A stretch of DNA of 64,000 nt from Rubrobacteraceae bacterium (GCA_030448125.1 JAUJNO010000004.1:1-64000), one strand, 5' to 3'; numbered from the stretch's first letter, positions 36,083 to 44,072 are shown. Numbers and translations: made by a program. The notes: a model not told the origin generated them from the letters alone.

Positions 36083-37962
36083 ACCCGCCGCGCGGGGGCG
36101 CCGGTGCGAGCACCAAGGTCGGTGAGCTGAGGCCGAGCCAGTTGCTCTTCGCCTTTGGTGTCGGAGCTACGGTGGACCTGCCCAACATCTCCGCGATGGT
36201 CATGGGGCTCGACGATTGGGATACGGCCAACTCGGTTCAAATCTCCGAAGAGCGCCTTTTGGCCGCGGTACGCGAGCAGCTCGGCGCTCAGGTCGAACGC
36301 CTGCTCTCCCCGCCTCAATCCCCTGAAACCCAGGGTTTTGTGAGCCCCTTCGACGCCGGCGCCAACGTTGGCGTTCCCGTCGCGCCCTTCCCACGGTGGA
36401 TGCTCTGCCCGTACTGCCGACTCCTCGCACCGCTGAGGTCTGAGCTGTTCACGCTCAAGGCTAACCCTTACCGGCCGGATCGCGCGGCCTACGTCCACGA
36501 AAACTGCCGCAAGCCCGGCAAGCCGCCTACCGTGCTCCCCGCCCGTTTCCTCCTGGCCTGCGAGCGCGGCCACCTCGACGACTTCCCTTGGGTCACGTTC
36601 GTACACCGGGGCGAGACCGACTGCCGCTCCCTGCTTAGGTTGCGCGAGTATGGCGTCTCCGGCGAGGCGGCTGACGTCGAGGTCTTCTGCGACACCTGCG
36701 GGATGCGTCGTCGAATGTCCGCCGCCTTCGGTCTGCAAGGGCAACGGGAGATGCCCGACTGCAACGCGCGTCTCCCACACTTGAGGAGCTACGAGGAGGA
36801 CGGCTGCGAGGAGAAGATGAGGCCGATCCTCCTCGGGGCCTCGAACCTCTGGTTCCCGGTCGCTCTCTCGACCCTGGCCGTGCCGACCAAGTCCAACAGG
36901 CTCGAACAGCTCGTCGAGGACAACTGGGGGAAGGTGCAGGCGATCACCTCCCTGGAGGTGCTCAAAGCCTTCAAGACCATAGGGCAGCTCGGCGCCTTCG
37001 CCGAGTACGAAGACGAGGAGCTATGGGCCGCGATCCAGGCCAAACGCAAATCGTCGGAAGGAGAGACGAACGGAGAAGTGCGTGACCTCAAGGGGCCGGA
37101 GTGGGAAGTCTTCTCCCGGCCCAAGTCTGCCGAGCTCACCGAGGATTTCAGGCTGCGGCCCGTAAACGCTCCTAACGGGTACGACGATCTGATCTCGGAG
37201 GTAGTGCTGGTCGAGCGCCTTAGGGAGGTGAGGGCACTCGTGGGCTTCACCCGCGTAGGTTCTCCGGGCGACTTCAACGACGCTGCCGAGGTGCCCGCCG
37301 AGCGCCGGGTACATATAGCCCGTCGCCCGCCGCGGTGGGTGCCGGCCTCCGAAGTTCGCGGAGAAGGCATCTTCATCCGCTTCGACGAGAGGGTGATCGC
37401 CGCGTGGTGCGGCACCGAGGCCGCCCGCCAGCGGGAGAAAGAGTTCATGGCGGCCCACCGCCAGTGGCGCAGGATGAGGAACATAGAGCCCGCGGACGCC
37501 GGGTTCCCCGGTATTCGTTACGTGTTGCTCCATTCCTTCGCCCATGCCTTCATACGCCAGCTCGCGCTCGGCTCCGGCTACACCGCCGCGAGCATCCGCG
37601 AGCGGATCTACTCGCGAGAACCAGGCTCGGAGGCGGAGCCGATGGCCGGGGTGCTCCTCTACACCGCCGCCCCCGACAGCGAAGGGACTCTGGGAGGGTT
37701 GGTGAGCCTCGGAGACCCCGAGATACTCGGCTCTCACCTCGACGCGGCCCTCGAACAGGTTCGTCTCTGCGCTTCGGATCCGCTTTGTGCCGAGAACGCT
37801 CCTCAGGAAGCCGCGGTCCACGGCGCGGCCTGCCACGCTTGCCTGTTCGCTCCCGAGACCTCTTGCGAGCGCGGAAACAAGTACCTCGATCGCACCACCA
37901 TGGTAAGCACGTTTGGGCACGGCACGAGTGCCTTCTTCGATAGAAACGGTTTGCAGAGGTGA
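36079..37962 (+). CDS. drmB: DISARM protein DrmB (DUF1998)
   Basis: 627 residues, ATG overlapping the drmA stop. Begins near RPSQLLFAFGVGATVDLPNISAMVMG. Cysteines occur in CPYCRLL near residue 114 and FCDTCGMRRRM near 205, and the DUF1998 C-terminal domain carries HSFAHAFIRQLAL and the zinc motif CHACLFAPETSCERGNKYLDR near 590-610. DUF1998 proteins partner the helicase DrmA. The length is usual. drmC follows with a 4-bp overlap. Confidence 0.92.
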   Translation: MNPPRGGAGASTKVGELRPSQLLFAFGVGATVDLPNISAMVMGLDDWDTANSVQISEERLLAAVREQLGAQVERLLSPPQSPETQGFVSPFDAGANVGVPVAPFPRWMLCPYCRLLAPLRSELFTLKANPYRPDRAAYVHENCRKPGKPPTVLPARFLLACERGHLDDFPWVTFVHRGETDCRSLLRLREYGVSGEAADVEVFCDTCGMRRRMSAAFGLQGQREMPDCNARLPHLRSYEEDGCEEKMRPILLGASNLWFPVALSTLAVPTKSNRLEQLVEDNWGKVQAITSLEVLKAFKTIGQLGAFAEYEDEELWAAIQAKRKSSEGETNGEVRDLKGPEWEVFSRPKSAELTEDFRLRPVNAPNGYDDLISEVVLVERLREVRALVGFTRVGSPGDFNDAAEVPAERRVHIARRPPRWVPASEVRGEGIFIRFDERVIAAWCGTEAARQREKEFMAAHRQWRRMRNIEPADAGFPGIRYVLLHSFAHAFIRQLALGSGYTAASIRERIYSREPGSEAEPMAGVLLYTAAPDSEGTLGGLVSLGDPEILGSHLDAALEQVRLCASDPLCAENAPQEAAVHGAACHACLFAPETSCERGNKYLDRTTMVSTFGHGTSAFFDRNGLQR

Positions 37963-38750
37963 CGCCGGAGGAGGTCAGGCTTCTCGAAAGTGTCACCGCC
38001 ACGGCGCGAGAGCTACCCTGGGGGGTCGTTGAGGACCTCTGCGATGCTCTCGGCAGCTTGCCAGAAGACGCTCCTCAAAGGCAACGTGCCGCCTTACCCG
38101 GCATCGTTCCCTCACACCGAGCCCGCGCGCGGGTTGCCGGTTTGGTCGAGGCTTGGAGCGCGGCGCCCCACGTGAGCCCGGCCAGTTTGACGTGGGGCCT
38201 ACGTACAGCCTTGGACGTAGACGAGCATCATCGCCGTAAACAATCCATCGAGCTCGTTTGGACGGGACCAGCCCCCGGCGACACGACGCTAAGACGCACG
38301 GACCAAGTCCTCCTCGATCTCATCCGCACCGCCCAGCATGAGCTCTACCTCGTCACCTTCGCCGCGTACAAGATACCGGTTCTCAACAAAGCGATGTTGT
38401 CGGCGGCCCAGCGTGGCGTCGATATTTACCTCATCTTCGAAGGCGACGTCGGCAAGACGGCCTTCGCTGCGATCAAGGCTGTAGGAGAAGAGCTTGAAGT
38501 CCTCGCCAACATATACATCTGGCCCCTTGACAAGCGCCCCAGAGATGCGGCAGGACGTCATGGTTCCTTGCATGCGAAATGCGCGGTGTCGGACGGGGAA
38601 GACTTGCTGGTCTCTAGCGCCAACCTCACCGAGTACGCGCTTAATATGAACATGGAGCTAGGCATATTGGTGCGTGGGGGAACCCTTCCGGGTCGCGTGG
38701 TTAGACATCTGCAGCAACTCGTAGACGAAGAGACCCTGGTGCCTGTCTAG
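37959..38750 (+). CDS. drmC: DISARM phospholipase-D-family protein DrmC
   Basis: 263 residues from a GTG in the drmB stop overlap. One HKD motif, HAKCAVSDGEDLLVSSANLTEYAL, near residue 208 identifies a PLD-superfamily nuclease-like domain; a dimer would build the active site. The first 90 residues are a helical domain. It is the last gene of the coupled vapB-drmC chain. DrmC is present in all DISARM types although reported systems can work without it. Confidence 0.9.
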   Translation: MTPEEVRLLESVTATARELPWGVVEDLCDALGSLPEDAPQRQRAALPGIVPSHRARARVAGLVEAWSAAPHVSPASLTWGLRTALDVDEHHRRKQSIELVWTGPAPGDTTLRRTDQVLLDLIRTAQHELYLVTFAAYKIPVLNKAMLSAAQRGVDIYLIFEGDVGKTAFAAIKAVGEELEVLANIYIWPLDKRPRDAAGRHGSLHAKCAVSDGEDLLVSSANLTEYALNMNMELGILVRGGTLPGRVVRHLQQLVDEETLVPV

Positions 38751-38931
38751 CCTCTGAACGACCGCGAGTGCCGAGCAACATCCGGCGGGCCGGTTGCGAT
38801 TTCCGGCAACGAAGAGCTGCTCCCACGAATCACCGCTTAAGTCCTCTACCTCCAGTAACCCGTGTTTGCAGACCACTCATGAACGTGTGATGCGTTGTGA
38901 TACAATTACAGGCAAAGGGGAGGGCCATGTG
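38751..38931 (+). promoter_or_regulatory. intergenic region with promoter for the brnTA-like pair
   Basis: TACAAT at 38901-38906 is a good -10 box 26 nt before the start; the -35 is unclear. No terminator was found after drmC. Confidence 0.35.
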
Positions 38932-39219
38932 GTGCGGATTCGGAGTCTTGATTGGCGGCCGGACCGGGTGGAGCACATAGCGAAACACGACATTGAGCCC
39001 TACGAGGTCGAGGAGGCGGTGTTCGGTGACCGGCGCGGGCTCTTGAGCAAGGCGGGACCGGCGAGGAGGAACCCGGCGGAGACGGTTTACAGATACCTGG
39101 GGCGCACAGAGGCCGGGCGCTACCTGTTCGCGGTACTGCTTTACACCGGACAGGGGAGAGCGCTGCCCGTCACCGCCAGGGACATGACCGACGAAGAGCG
39201 AAGGAGATACTCGCGATGA
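38932..39219 (+). CDS. BrnT-family toxin
   Basis: 95 residues from GTG at 38932 (GGGGAGGG 8 nt before; GTG at 38929 also possible). Sequence IRSLDWRPDRVEHIAKHDIEPYEVEEAVF, then YRYLGRTEAGRYLFAVLLY and PVTARDMTDEERRRY match BrnT ribonuclease toxins, which have a RelE-like fold. The stop overlaps the antitoxin gene by 4 bp. It is the second toxin-antitoxin unit of the island. Confidence 0.75.
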   Translation: MRIRSLDWRPDRVEHIAKHDIEPYEVEEAVFGDRRGLLSKAGPARRNPAETVYRYLGRTEAGRYLFAVLLYTGQGRALPVTARDMTDEERRRYSR

Positions 39220-39515
39220 ACCCTAAGACCAGCAGTGAGAAGCGTCGAGCAGAACTCGAAGAGCAGAGGGTGGTAGAAGAAGGCTCCGTCGAGGATCTCG
39301 CCGGCTTCTATGACAAGACGGACACTGGCGATCTGCCTTGGGAAGAGGCCGAAGGCGTGATCATAGAGCGGCCGGAGCTTGAGCAGATCTCCATAAGGTT
39401 GCCCAAAGAGGACCTGGAGCGCATCAGGCGGCGCGCCGCCAAAGCGGGCATTGGCTACACCACCCTCATCCGCATGATCTTGCGGGCGCACCTCGACGAC
39501 TCGCTGGTCCGCTAG
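39216..39515 (+). CDS. BrnA/CopG-like antitoxin
   Basis: 99 residues. The C-terminal half, ISIRLPKEDLERIRRRAAKAGIGYTTLIRMILRAHL, is a ribbon-helix-helix fold as in BrnA/CopG antitoxins; the N-terminal half (FYDKTDTGDLPWEEAEG) would bind the toxin. It overlaps the toxin gene by 4 bp. Confidence 0.78.
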   Translation: MNPKTSSEKRRAELEEQRVVEEGSVEDLAGFYDKTDTGDLPWEEAEGVIIERPELEQISIRLPKEDLERIRRRAAKAGIGYTTLIRMILRAHLDDSLVR

Positions 39516-39582
39516 CAAGAACCACTGGTGGAGCGAGGCGCGCATCCGAGCGTTCTCAGAGGACGAGGAGGTCGTTGGTACG

Positions 39583-40044
39583 ATGGGCATGTTCGACTAC
39601 GTAAGGGTGGAGGGCCACGCTTTACCCGGGCTGGATCCGAAACTATTCGAGCAAAGACAGGACGAAAATGAGTCGTTGGTAGAGGGGCCAGCCGTCTTCC
39701 AGACCAAGGACCTCGAGAATTACCTGGGCACCTACGTAATAAAGGACGGCAGGTTCTTCGAGCGGATCTACCAGAGGGAGAAGGTGCCAGAGGAGGAGCG
39801 CACCTACTACTGTAAGCCCGAGTGGGACGAGGGTGGCAAGATCTTCGGTAAAGATCACTACCGGTGGGTAGGAGCCAAGAGAATCGTGGGGCACAAAGAC
39901 GTAGACCTCGACTACCATGGAGACATCTGGTTCTACGCGAGCAAGAAAGAACTCGGGCTGGCGGAGGACCGGAGGAGCGGCTTGGTCGAGTTCAAGGCCC
40001 GCTTCACCCACGGTGACCTTGAGTGGATAAAGTCCATCGAGTGA
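39583..40044 (+). CDS. hypothetical protein, island right edge
   Basis: 153 residues starting MGMFDYVRVEGHALPG, a start style seen in many phage- and island-encoded hypotheticals (MGMFD proteins). It has a charged, tryptophan/tyrosine-rich body, no membrane segment, and an end WIKSIE. No family function is known. It is 68 bp after the BrnA-like gene. Confidence 0.6.
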   Translation: MGMFDYVRVEGHALPGLDPKLFEQRQDENESLVEGPAVFQTKDLENYLGTYVIKDGRFFERIYQREKVPEEERTYYCKPEWDEGGKIFGKDHYRWVGAKRIVGHKDVDLDYHGDIWFYASKKELGLAEDRRSGLVEFKARFTHGDLEWIKSIE

Positions 40045-40189
40045 GCTCACTTGAGCGGTAGGAATTTACTGCAACCGTACTGGCACGCGACGGTATGGGG
40101 CGGCCGAGAGACGCTTGCCGGATCGGCGAAAACTTCATAGAATAAGCGAAAAGTAGGACGGAGCGGGACTGGGCGGCACGGGTTATTTG

Positions 40190-40254
40190 GGATTGGAAAT
40201 CGCATAGGCGGTTTGAAGCCGTCTCTCCCATCGAGCCCCACCCTCTCCGCTTCT
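40190..40254 (+). repeat. degenerate copy of tRNA-Ser 3' end (island right attachment site)
   Basis: GGATTGGAAATCGCATAGGC from 40190 and the following 45 nt match tRNA-Ser from its anticodon arm to its 3' end. The first 36 nt differ at two positions; the T arm has an indel and substitutions, but CCCACCCTCTCCGC is kept. There is no 5' half, so it is not a tRNA. Confidence 0.8.
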
Positions 40255-40282
40255 TTGCGCTCTATGGGGAAGGAGGAGAGCG

Positions 40283-40900
40283 ATGGACTCCGGGAAGCCC
40301 GACACCGAGAGCTCACGGACGCCGGACTGGGCGCCCGAGGAGAGGATCAGCTGGTTCCCCGTCCCCGACGAGGAGGATCTCGACCCGCGCGTCTCCGAGC
40401 TGGTCGCCAAACAGCGCGAGAAGTTGGGCGCGCCGAACAACGTCGTGCGCACCCACGCCTGGCGGCCGGAGTTGATGCTGCGTTGGCTCGACTTCTACGA
40501 GTTCATCAGCAAGGGGCCTTCGGGGCTTTCCCGCGTCGAGCGGGAGATGATCGGGGTGGTAGTCTCCGCCGAGAACCGCTGCGTCTTCTGACTCACAAAC
40601 CACGGCGCCGAGTTGCGGCGCCTTACCGATGACCCGGTACTCTCCGAGCGCATCGTCCAAGATTACCGCCGCGCACCCCTTGACGAGAAGACGCGCGCCA
40701 TGCTCGACTACGCGATCAAGATAACCCGAACGCCCGTGGACTGCGACGAGAGGGACATAGAGAAGCTACAGACTCTAGGCTTCAGCCTCGACGACGTCTA
40801 CGACATCATCACAACCGCCAGCGTCTACAACTACAATAACCGCGTCGCCGAGGCCGCCGGACACCTGCCGGACCGCAAGAACCACGGACTTTTCCGCTAG
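40283..40900 (+). CDS. peroxidase-related CMD/AhpD-like protein with in-frame UGA (candidate selenoprotein)
   Basis: GGAAGGAGGAGAG precedes the ATG. The frame runs 102 codons to a TGA at 40589-40591, and continues in the same frame to TAG at 40898-40900, giving 205 codons. The halves join to one peroxidase-related carboxymuconolactone-decarboxylase/AhpD fold: REMIGVVVSAENRCVF-[TGA]-LTNHGAELRRL. The family has a C-x-x-C redox pair at this point, so TGA replaces the second Cys (CxxU). A hairpin follows 12 nt later. If not selenocysteine, it is a pseudogene or a C-to-A/G base error. Confidence 0.75.
40604..40622 (+). promoter_or_regulatory. SECIS-like hairpin after the in-frame UGA
   Basis: GGCGCC (40604-40609), loop GAGTTGC, GGCGCC (40617-40622). 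The apical loop with G residues lies about 19-25 nt after the TGA, the distance used by bacterial SECIS elements. The stem is short (6 bp, 7 with a G-C closing the loop). Confidence 0.45.
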
Positions 40901-40937
40901 CTGTCGTTTGCCTGCGTCGTTGTTCATACGTAGGTGA

Positions 40938-41714
40938 GTGACGAGGCATGCGTTGAGCTACTTCGAGTCTCGGGATGCGGCGGAGCGATACGCCGGCAGC
41001 CGTCCCTACTTCCACCCGTTGGTGGTAAAGAAGATCAGAGACTTCCTTGAGCTTCGCGAGCCTGTTCCTCGGGCTCTCGACGTGGCCTGCGGTACCGGGC
41101 AATCCACCGTGGCGTTGAAAGAGATCGCCTCCCGGGTCGTCGGTACTGACGTCTCACGGGAGATGCTTGCCCGAGCGCCGCGCGAAGGCGGTGTGCGGTA
41201 CGTGGAGGCGCCCGCAGAGGACTTGCCCTTTGCGGATGGATCTTTTCGACTAATCACGGTCGCCCTGGCCTTTCACTGGTTCGATCGCTCGCGTTTTCTT
41301 GTCGAGGCTCGTCGCGTGCTCGATACGTCCGGGTGGCTGGTCATCTACGACAACGGGTTCTTCGGGGAGATGAAGGAAAATCCAAAGCACGAACGCTGGT
41401 ACAAGGAAGATTACCTCGCACGCTATCCCAGTCCGCCTCGCAACAAAGAGCCCCTCACGGACGACGAATGCCGGAAGCACGGGCTTCGGCTCGTCGAGAG
41501 GGAGAGTTACACCAACGAGGTTGCTTTCTCCGCCGAAGAGATTGCGAGCTACCTCATGACGCAGAGCAACGTGACCGCAGCCGTCGAGGACGGAGGGGAG
41601 AGCTCGGAAAGCGTCCGCGAATGGTTGGTAGAGTCCGTAGCCCCGATGTTCGGGAAGCCGCGAGGCACTTTTCGGTTTGGTGGCACCATAGAGTATCTCC
41701 AGGCGGTCATCTAA
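40938..41714 (+). CDS. class I SAM-dependent methyltransferase
   Basis: 258 residues. Motif I ALDVACGTGQSTVALKEIA near residue 43, acidic VVGTDVSREML, motif II-like EAPAEDLPFADGSFRLITVALAFHWFD and WLVIYDNGFFGE. This is a Methyltransf_11 type fold with unknown acceptor. It starts from a GTG (start uncertain by a codon or so) and sits between the selenoprotein candidate and the SRP RNA. Confidence 0.85.
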   Translation: MTRHALSYFESRDAAERYAGSRPYFHPLVVKKIRDFLELREPVPRALDVACGTGQSTVALKEIASRVVGTDVSREMLARAPREGGVRYVEAPAEDLPFADGSFRLITVALAFHWFDRSRFLVEARRVLDTSGWLVIYDNGFFGEMKENPKHERWYKEDYLARYPSPPRNKEPLTDDECRKHGLRLVERESYTNEVAFSAEEIASYLMTQSNVTAAVEDGGESSESVREWLVESVAPMFGKPRGTFRFGGTIEYLQAVI

Positions 41715-41751
41715 CACGGTTTCTCGATTCGCCCTCCGTTCATCCTCGCTA

Positions 41752-41765
41752 CCATTTGGTAAACT
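41752..41765 (+). promoter_or_regulatory. SRP RNA promoter (extended -10)
   Basis: CATTTGGTAAACTC as before tRNA-Ser; TAAACT at 41760-41765 gives a start about 6 nt later, at the SRP RNA 5' end. Confidence 0.5.
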
Positions 41766-41770
41766 CTGCG

Positions 41771-42040
41771 GGCCGCGCTAAGCGGGGAGCTGGCGATGCC
41801 CTGTACCTGCGATCGCCTAGCAGGGCCTAGATCCCCGCCCGAGGCGGCCCGGGTTCGGTTGAAACCGGTGCGGTCGATGTTGAGGGCCTGGTCTCGGGCA
41901 ATGGGACCCCGCGAATCGTGTCAGGGCCGGGAGGCAGCAGCACTAAGCGGGTAATCTCATGTGCTATCGGGGTAGCCGGGCCGGAGTCGACGGCCGGGAG
42001 TTCGCCGGGTCCGAGTCCGTCGAAGGCGGGGTGCGCGGCA
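41771..42040 (+). ncRNA. ffs: signal recognition particle RNA, large bacterial type
   Basis: The 5' Alu-like part reads GCGCTAAGCGGGGAGCTGGC and CCCTGTACCTGCGA, as in Bacillus-type scRNA. The S-domain tip GTGTCAGGGCCGGGAGGCAG (Ffh-binding, near 41918-41937) is typical. The terminal strands GCCGCGC (41772-41778) and GCGCGGC (42033-42039) pair and set the ends, giving about 270 nt. A T-rich run (ATTTTGATCTTTTT) follows as terminator. It lies upstream of dnaX, a common actinobacterial and firmicute order. Confidence 0.92.
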
Positions 42041-42057
42041 TTTTGATCTTTTTCTCG

Positions 42058-42095
42058 GGGGAGGCTCCGCTATACTAGCGGTGTGAGACCTCCCC
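42058..42095 (+). promoter_or_regulatory. dnaX promoter within a two-step inverted repeat
   Basis: TATACT at 42071-42076 is a good -10 box. It sits in the loop of nested inverted repeats: outer GGGGAGG (42058-42064)/CCTCCCC (42089-42095), inner CCGC/GCGG around TATACTA. The repeat could be an operator or a cruciform/hairpin; no regulator is known. Confidence 0.45.
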
Positions 42096-42114
42096 GAACC
42101 ACCATCTTCTAAAT

Positions 42115-44067
42115 ATGCGCCACGTCTCGCTCTACCGCAAGTGGCGCCCCCGCACCTTCGACGCGGTTGCCGGGCAAGAGCCGGTGGTGCGGACACTCGA
42201 GCGCGCCATAGAGACGGATCGCGTAGCGCACGCTTACCTGTTCTCGGGACCCAGGGGGACGGGGAAGACCTCAACGGCGAAGGTGCTGGCGATGGGCTTG
42301 AACTGCGAGAAGGGACCGACGCCGGAGCCGGACGGGACGTGCGAGAGCTGCCGGGCGATCGTCAACAACTCCTCGATGGACGTGCTGGAGATGGACGCTG
42401 CCTCGAACCGGGGGATAGACGAGATCCGGGACCTCCGGGACAGGGTGAACCTGGCGCCCACGCAGGGGCGCATGAAGGTCTACATCATCGACGAGGTCCA
42501 CATGCTCACCACGGAGGCGTTCAACGCGCTCTTGAAGATGCTCGAGGAGCCGCCGGAGCACGTGGTCTTTGTTCTGGCGACGACCGAGAAGCACAAGGTC
42601 TTGCCCACGATCATAAGCCGCTGCCAGAGCTTCGACTTCCGCAGACCCGGGGTCTCGCTGCTCTCGGAGAAGCTTCGCGAGATCGCTAACGCCGAGGGGA
42701 TAGAGGTCGAGCCGGCGGCACTCACCCTGATCGCACGCGAGGGCAGGGGCTCGTTCCGGGATGCCGAGGGCCTCCTGGACCAGCTTGCCTCGTTCGCCGA
42801 CGGTCCTATAACCGCCGCGCGCGTCCGGGAGCTCCTGGGCAGCGCTGGCTCGGAGGCGCTGCTGGAGACGACGGACGCGCTCTACGAGCGGCGGGCGGCG
42901 GACGCTTTGCGCATTGTGGACAGGCTTCAGAACGAGGGGAAGGACCTCTCGCGGTTCGTCGGTGAGCTCGTCGCGCACCTCAGGCGCCTCATGCTTCTGC
43001 CGCACGCCCCCGAGGTCGCGCTCGCCGAGGTTGGGGCGGAGGAGAGGGCGGGTCTCGAAGAGCAGGCGTCGCGCATCCCGGCCGCCGGGGTGGTGCGCAT
43101 GATCGAGTCTTTAGGCGACTCCCTCTCGCGCGCCAAACGCGGCGGTGACCCGAAGCTGGAACTGGAGCTGACCTTCCTCAAGCTCGCCCGTGACTACACC
43201 GAGCCCTCCGAGTACGCCCTCGTGGGACGCCTCGAGGCGCTGGAGAAGGCCGTCGCGAACGGAGCTGCCGTCGCCGCCGTGCCAGACATGCCCTCGCGTG
43301 CGGAAGAGGCGGAACCCGAGACCGCGGAACAGGCCGCGCCCGTGGAGGCCGCGGCGCCGGAAGCCGCGCCCGGGGCGGAAGCCGCACGCTACGCTGGAGG
43401 GAACCAGGAAGATAGCGGGCCGGAGGAGGCCGGATCGGGGCAGGGGCCGGAGCGTGATGATGGGCAGGATGGGCTGGTTGGGGTTGGGGCCGTGGCGGCG
43501 CGGTGGGGCCAGGTCATGCAGGACTTGAAGGACCGCAAGCAGGCCCTCACGGCCACCGTCTTCGCGGAGGGGCTGCCATCGAGCTTTCAGGATGGGGTCC
43601 TGGAGATCACGTTTCCCAAAGAATCGGACTTCTACGCGAAAGAGGCCGGAAAGAGTCGTCACGCCGAAGCTCTTGGGGAGGTTCTGGAGAGACGGTTCGG
43701 GGTGAGGCCACGGCTGGAGTTTCGTATCGCCGGCGCGGATGGATCGGCCTCCGCAGGCTCTCCGAGCATGAGAACCCCAGCGGAGGGCGTGAACGAGGAT
43801 GTCCCGCCCTCTCGGCCGCAACCGTCACGCGAGGTCCCCGAAGCTACTCCCGGGAGGATGCCGGAGCCCGAAGCGAAGACGCCGCGACGCGGGATCTCGG
43901 GAGGCGTGGATCTAGCGCCGGAACCGGAGATCGAGGACGGACCGGCCGGGGAGAGTGGGGGGGGCGAAGATATAATTCGGGACCCGCGGGAGGTGCTCGC
44001 CATGGCTCGGGAGCGGTTCGGTCCCGTCGGGGGGCTTCCCGAGGGCAAGCAAAACGGAGGTAGCTAA
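42115..44067 (+). CDS. dnaX: DNA polymerase III subunit gamma/tau
   Basis: 650 residues. MRHVSLYRKWRPRTFDAVAGQEPVVRTLERAI is the family start; Walker A SGPRGTGKTSTAK near 44; zinc cysteines C-(x)-CESC (NCEKGPTPEPDGTCESC) near 63-80; sensor and DEVHMLTTEAFNALLKMLEEPP near 125; SRCQSFDFRRP near 165. A Pro/Glu/Ala linker and a tau-like C-terminal domain (LKDRKQALTATVFAEGLP) follow. It is the clamp loader ATPase. GC-typical start just after the SRP RNA; ybaB-recR, normally next, are 9 kb further on. Confidence 0.95.
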   Translation: MRHVSLYRKWRPRTFDAVAGQEPVVRTLERAIETDRVAHAYLFSGPRGTGKTSTAKVLAMGLNCEKGPTPEPDGTCESCRAIVNNSSMDVLEMDAASNRGIDEIRDLRDRVNLAPTQGRMKVYIIDEVHMLTTEAFNALLKMLEEPPEHVVFVLATTEKHKVLPTIISRCQSFDFRRPGVSLLSEKLREIANAEGIEVEPAALTLIAREGRGSFRDAEGLLDQLASFADGPITAARVRELLGSAGSEALLETTDALYERRAADALRIVDRLQNEGKDLSRFVGELVAHLRRLMLLPHAPEVALAEVGAEERAGLEEQASRIPAAGVVRMIESLGDSLSRAKRGGDPKLELELTFLKLARDYTEPSEYALVGRLEALEKAVANGAAVAAVPDMPSRAEEAEPETAEQAAPVEAAAPEAAPGAEAARYAGGNQEDSGPEEAGSGQGPERDDGQDGLVGVGAVAARWGQVMQDLKDRKQALTATVFAEGLPSSFQDGVLEITFPKESDFYAKEAGKSRHAEALGEVLERRFGVRPRLEFRIAGADGSASAGSPSMRTPAEGVNEDVPPSRPQPSREVPEATPGRMPEPEAKTPRRGISGGVDLAPEPEIEDGPAGESGGGEDIIRDPREVLAMARERFGPVGGLPEGKQNGGS

Positions 44068-44072
44068 GGTCT

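Larger units (their letters stand above)
20046..40254. mobile_element. tRNA-Ser-linked genomic island carrying DISARM
   Basis: The left edge is the intact tRNA-Ser; the right edge is a degenerate repeat of its anticodon-to-3'-end segment at 40190-40254, as left by site-specific integration. Between them lie DISARM genes, Uma2 nucleases, two toxin-antitoxin modules and hypotheticals, all plus strand. A second shared piece, TGCAACCGTA, occurs near both ends (20190-20199 and 40069-40078). No integrase is left, so the element seems immobile, or was acquired long ago and trimmed. Confidence 0.7.

Noticed and set aside
40190..40254. Second tRNA-Ser gene
   Set aside because: It has no 5' acceptor, D arm or paired T arm; only the 3' part of a tRNA is copied.
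42115..44067. Programmed frameshift in dnaX giving a short gamma form
   Set aside because: No A-run slippery site with hairpin was found; the frame is continuous.
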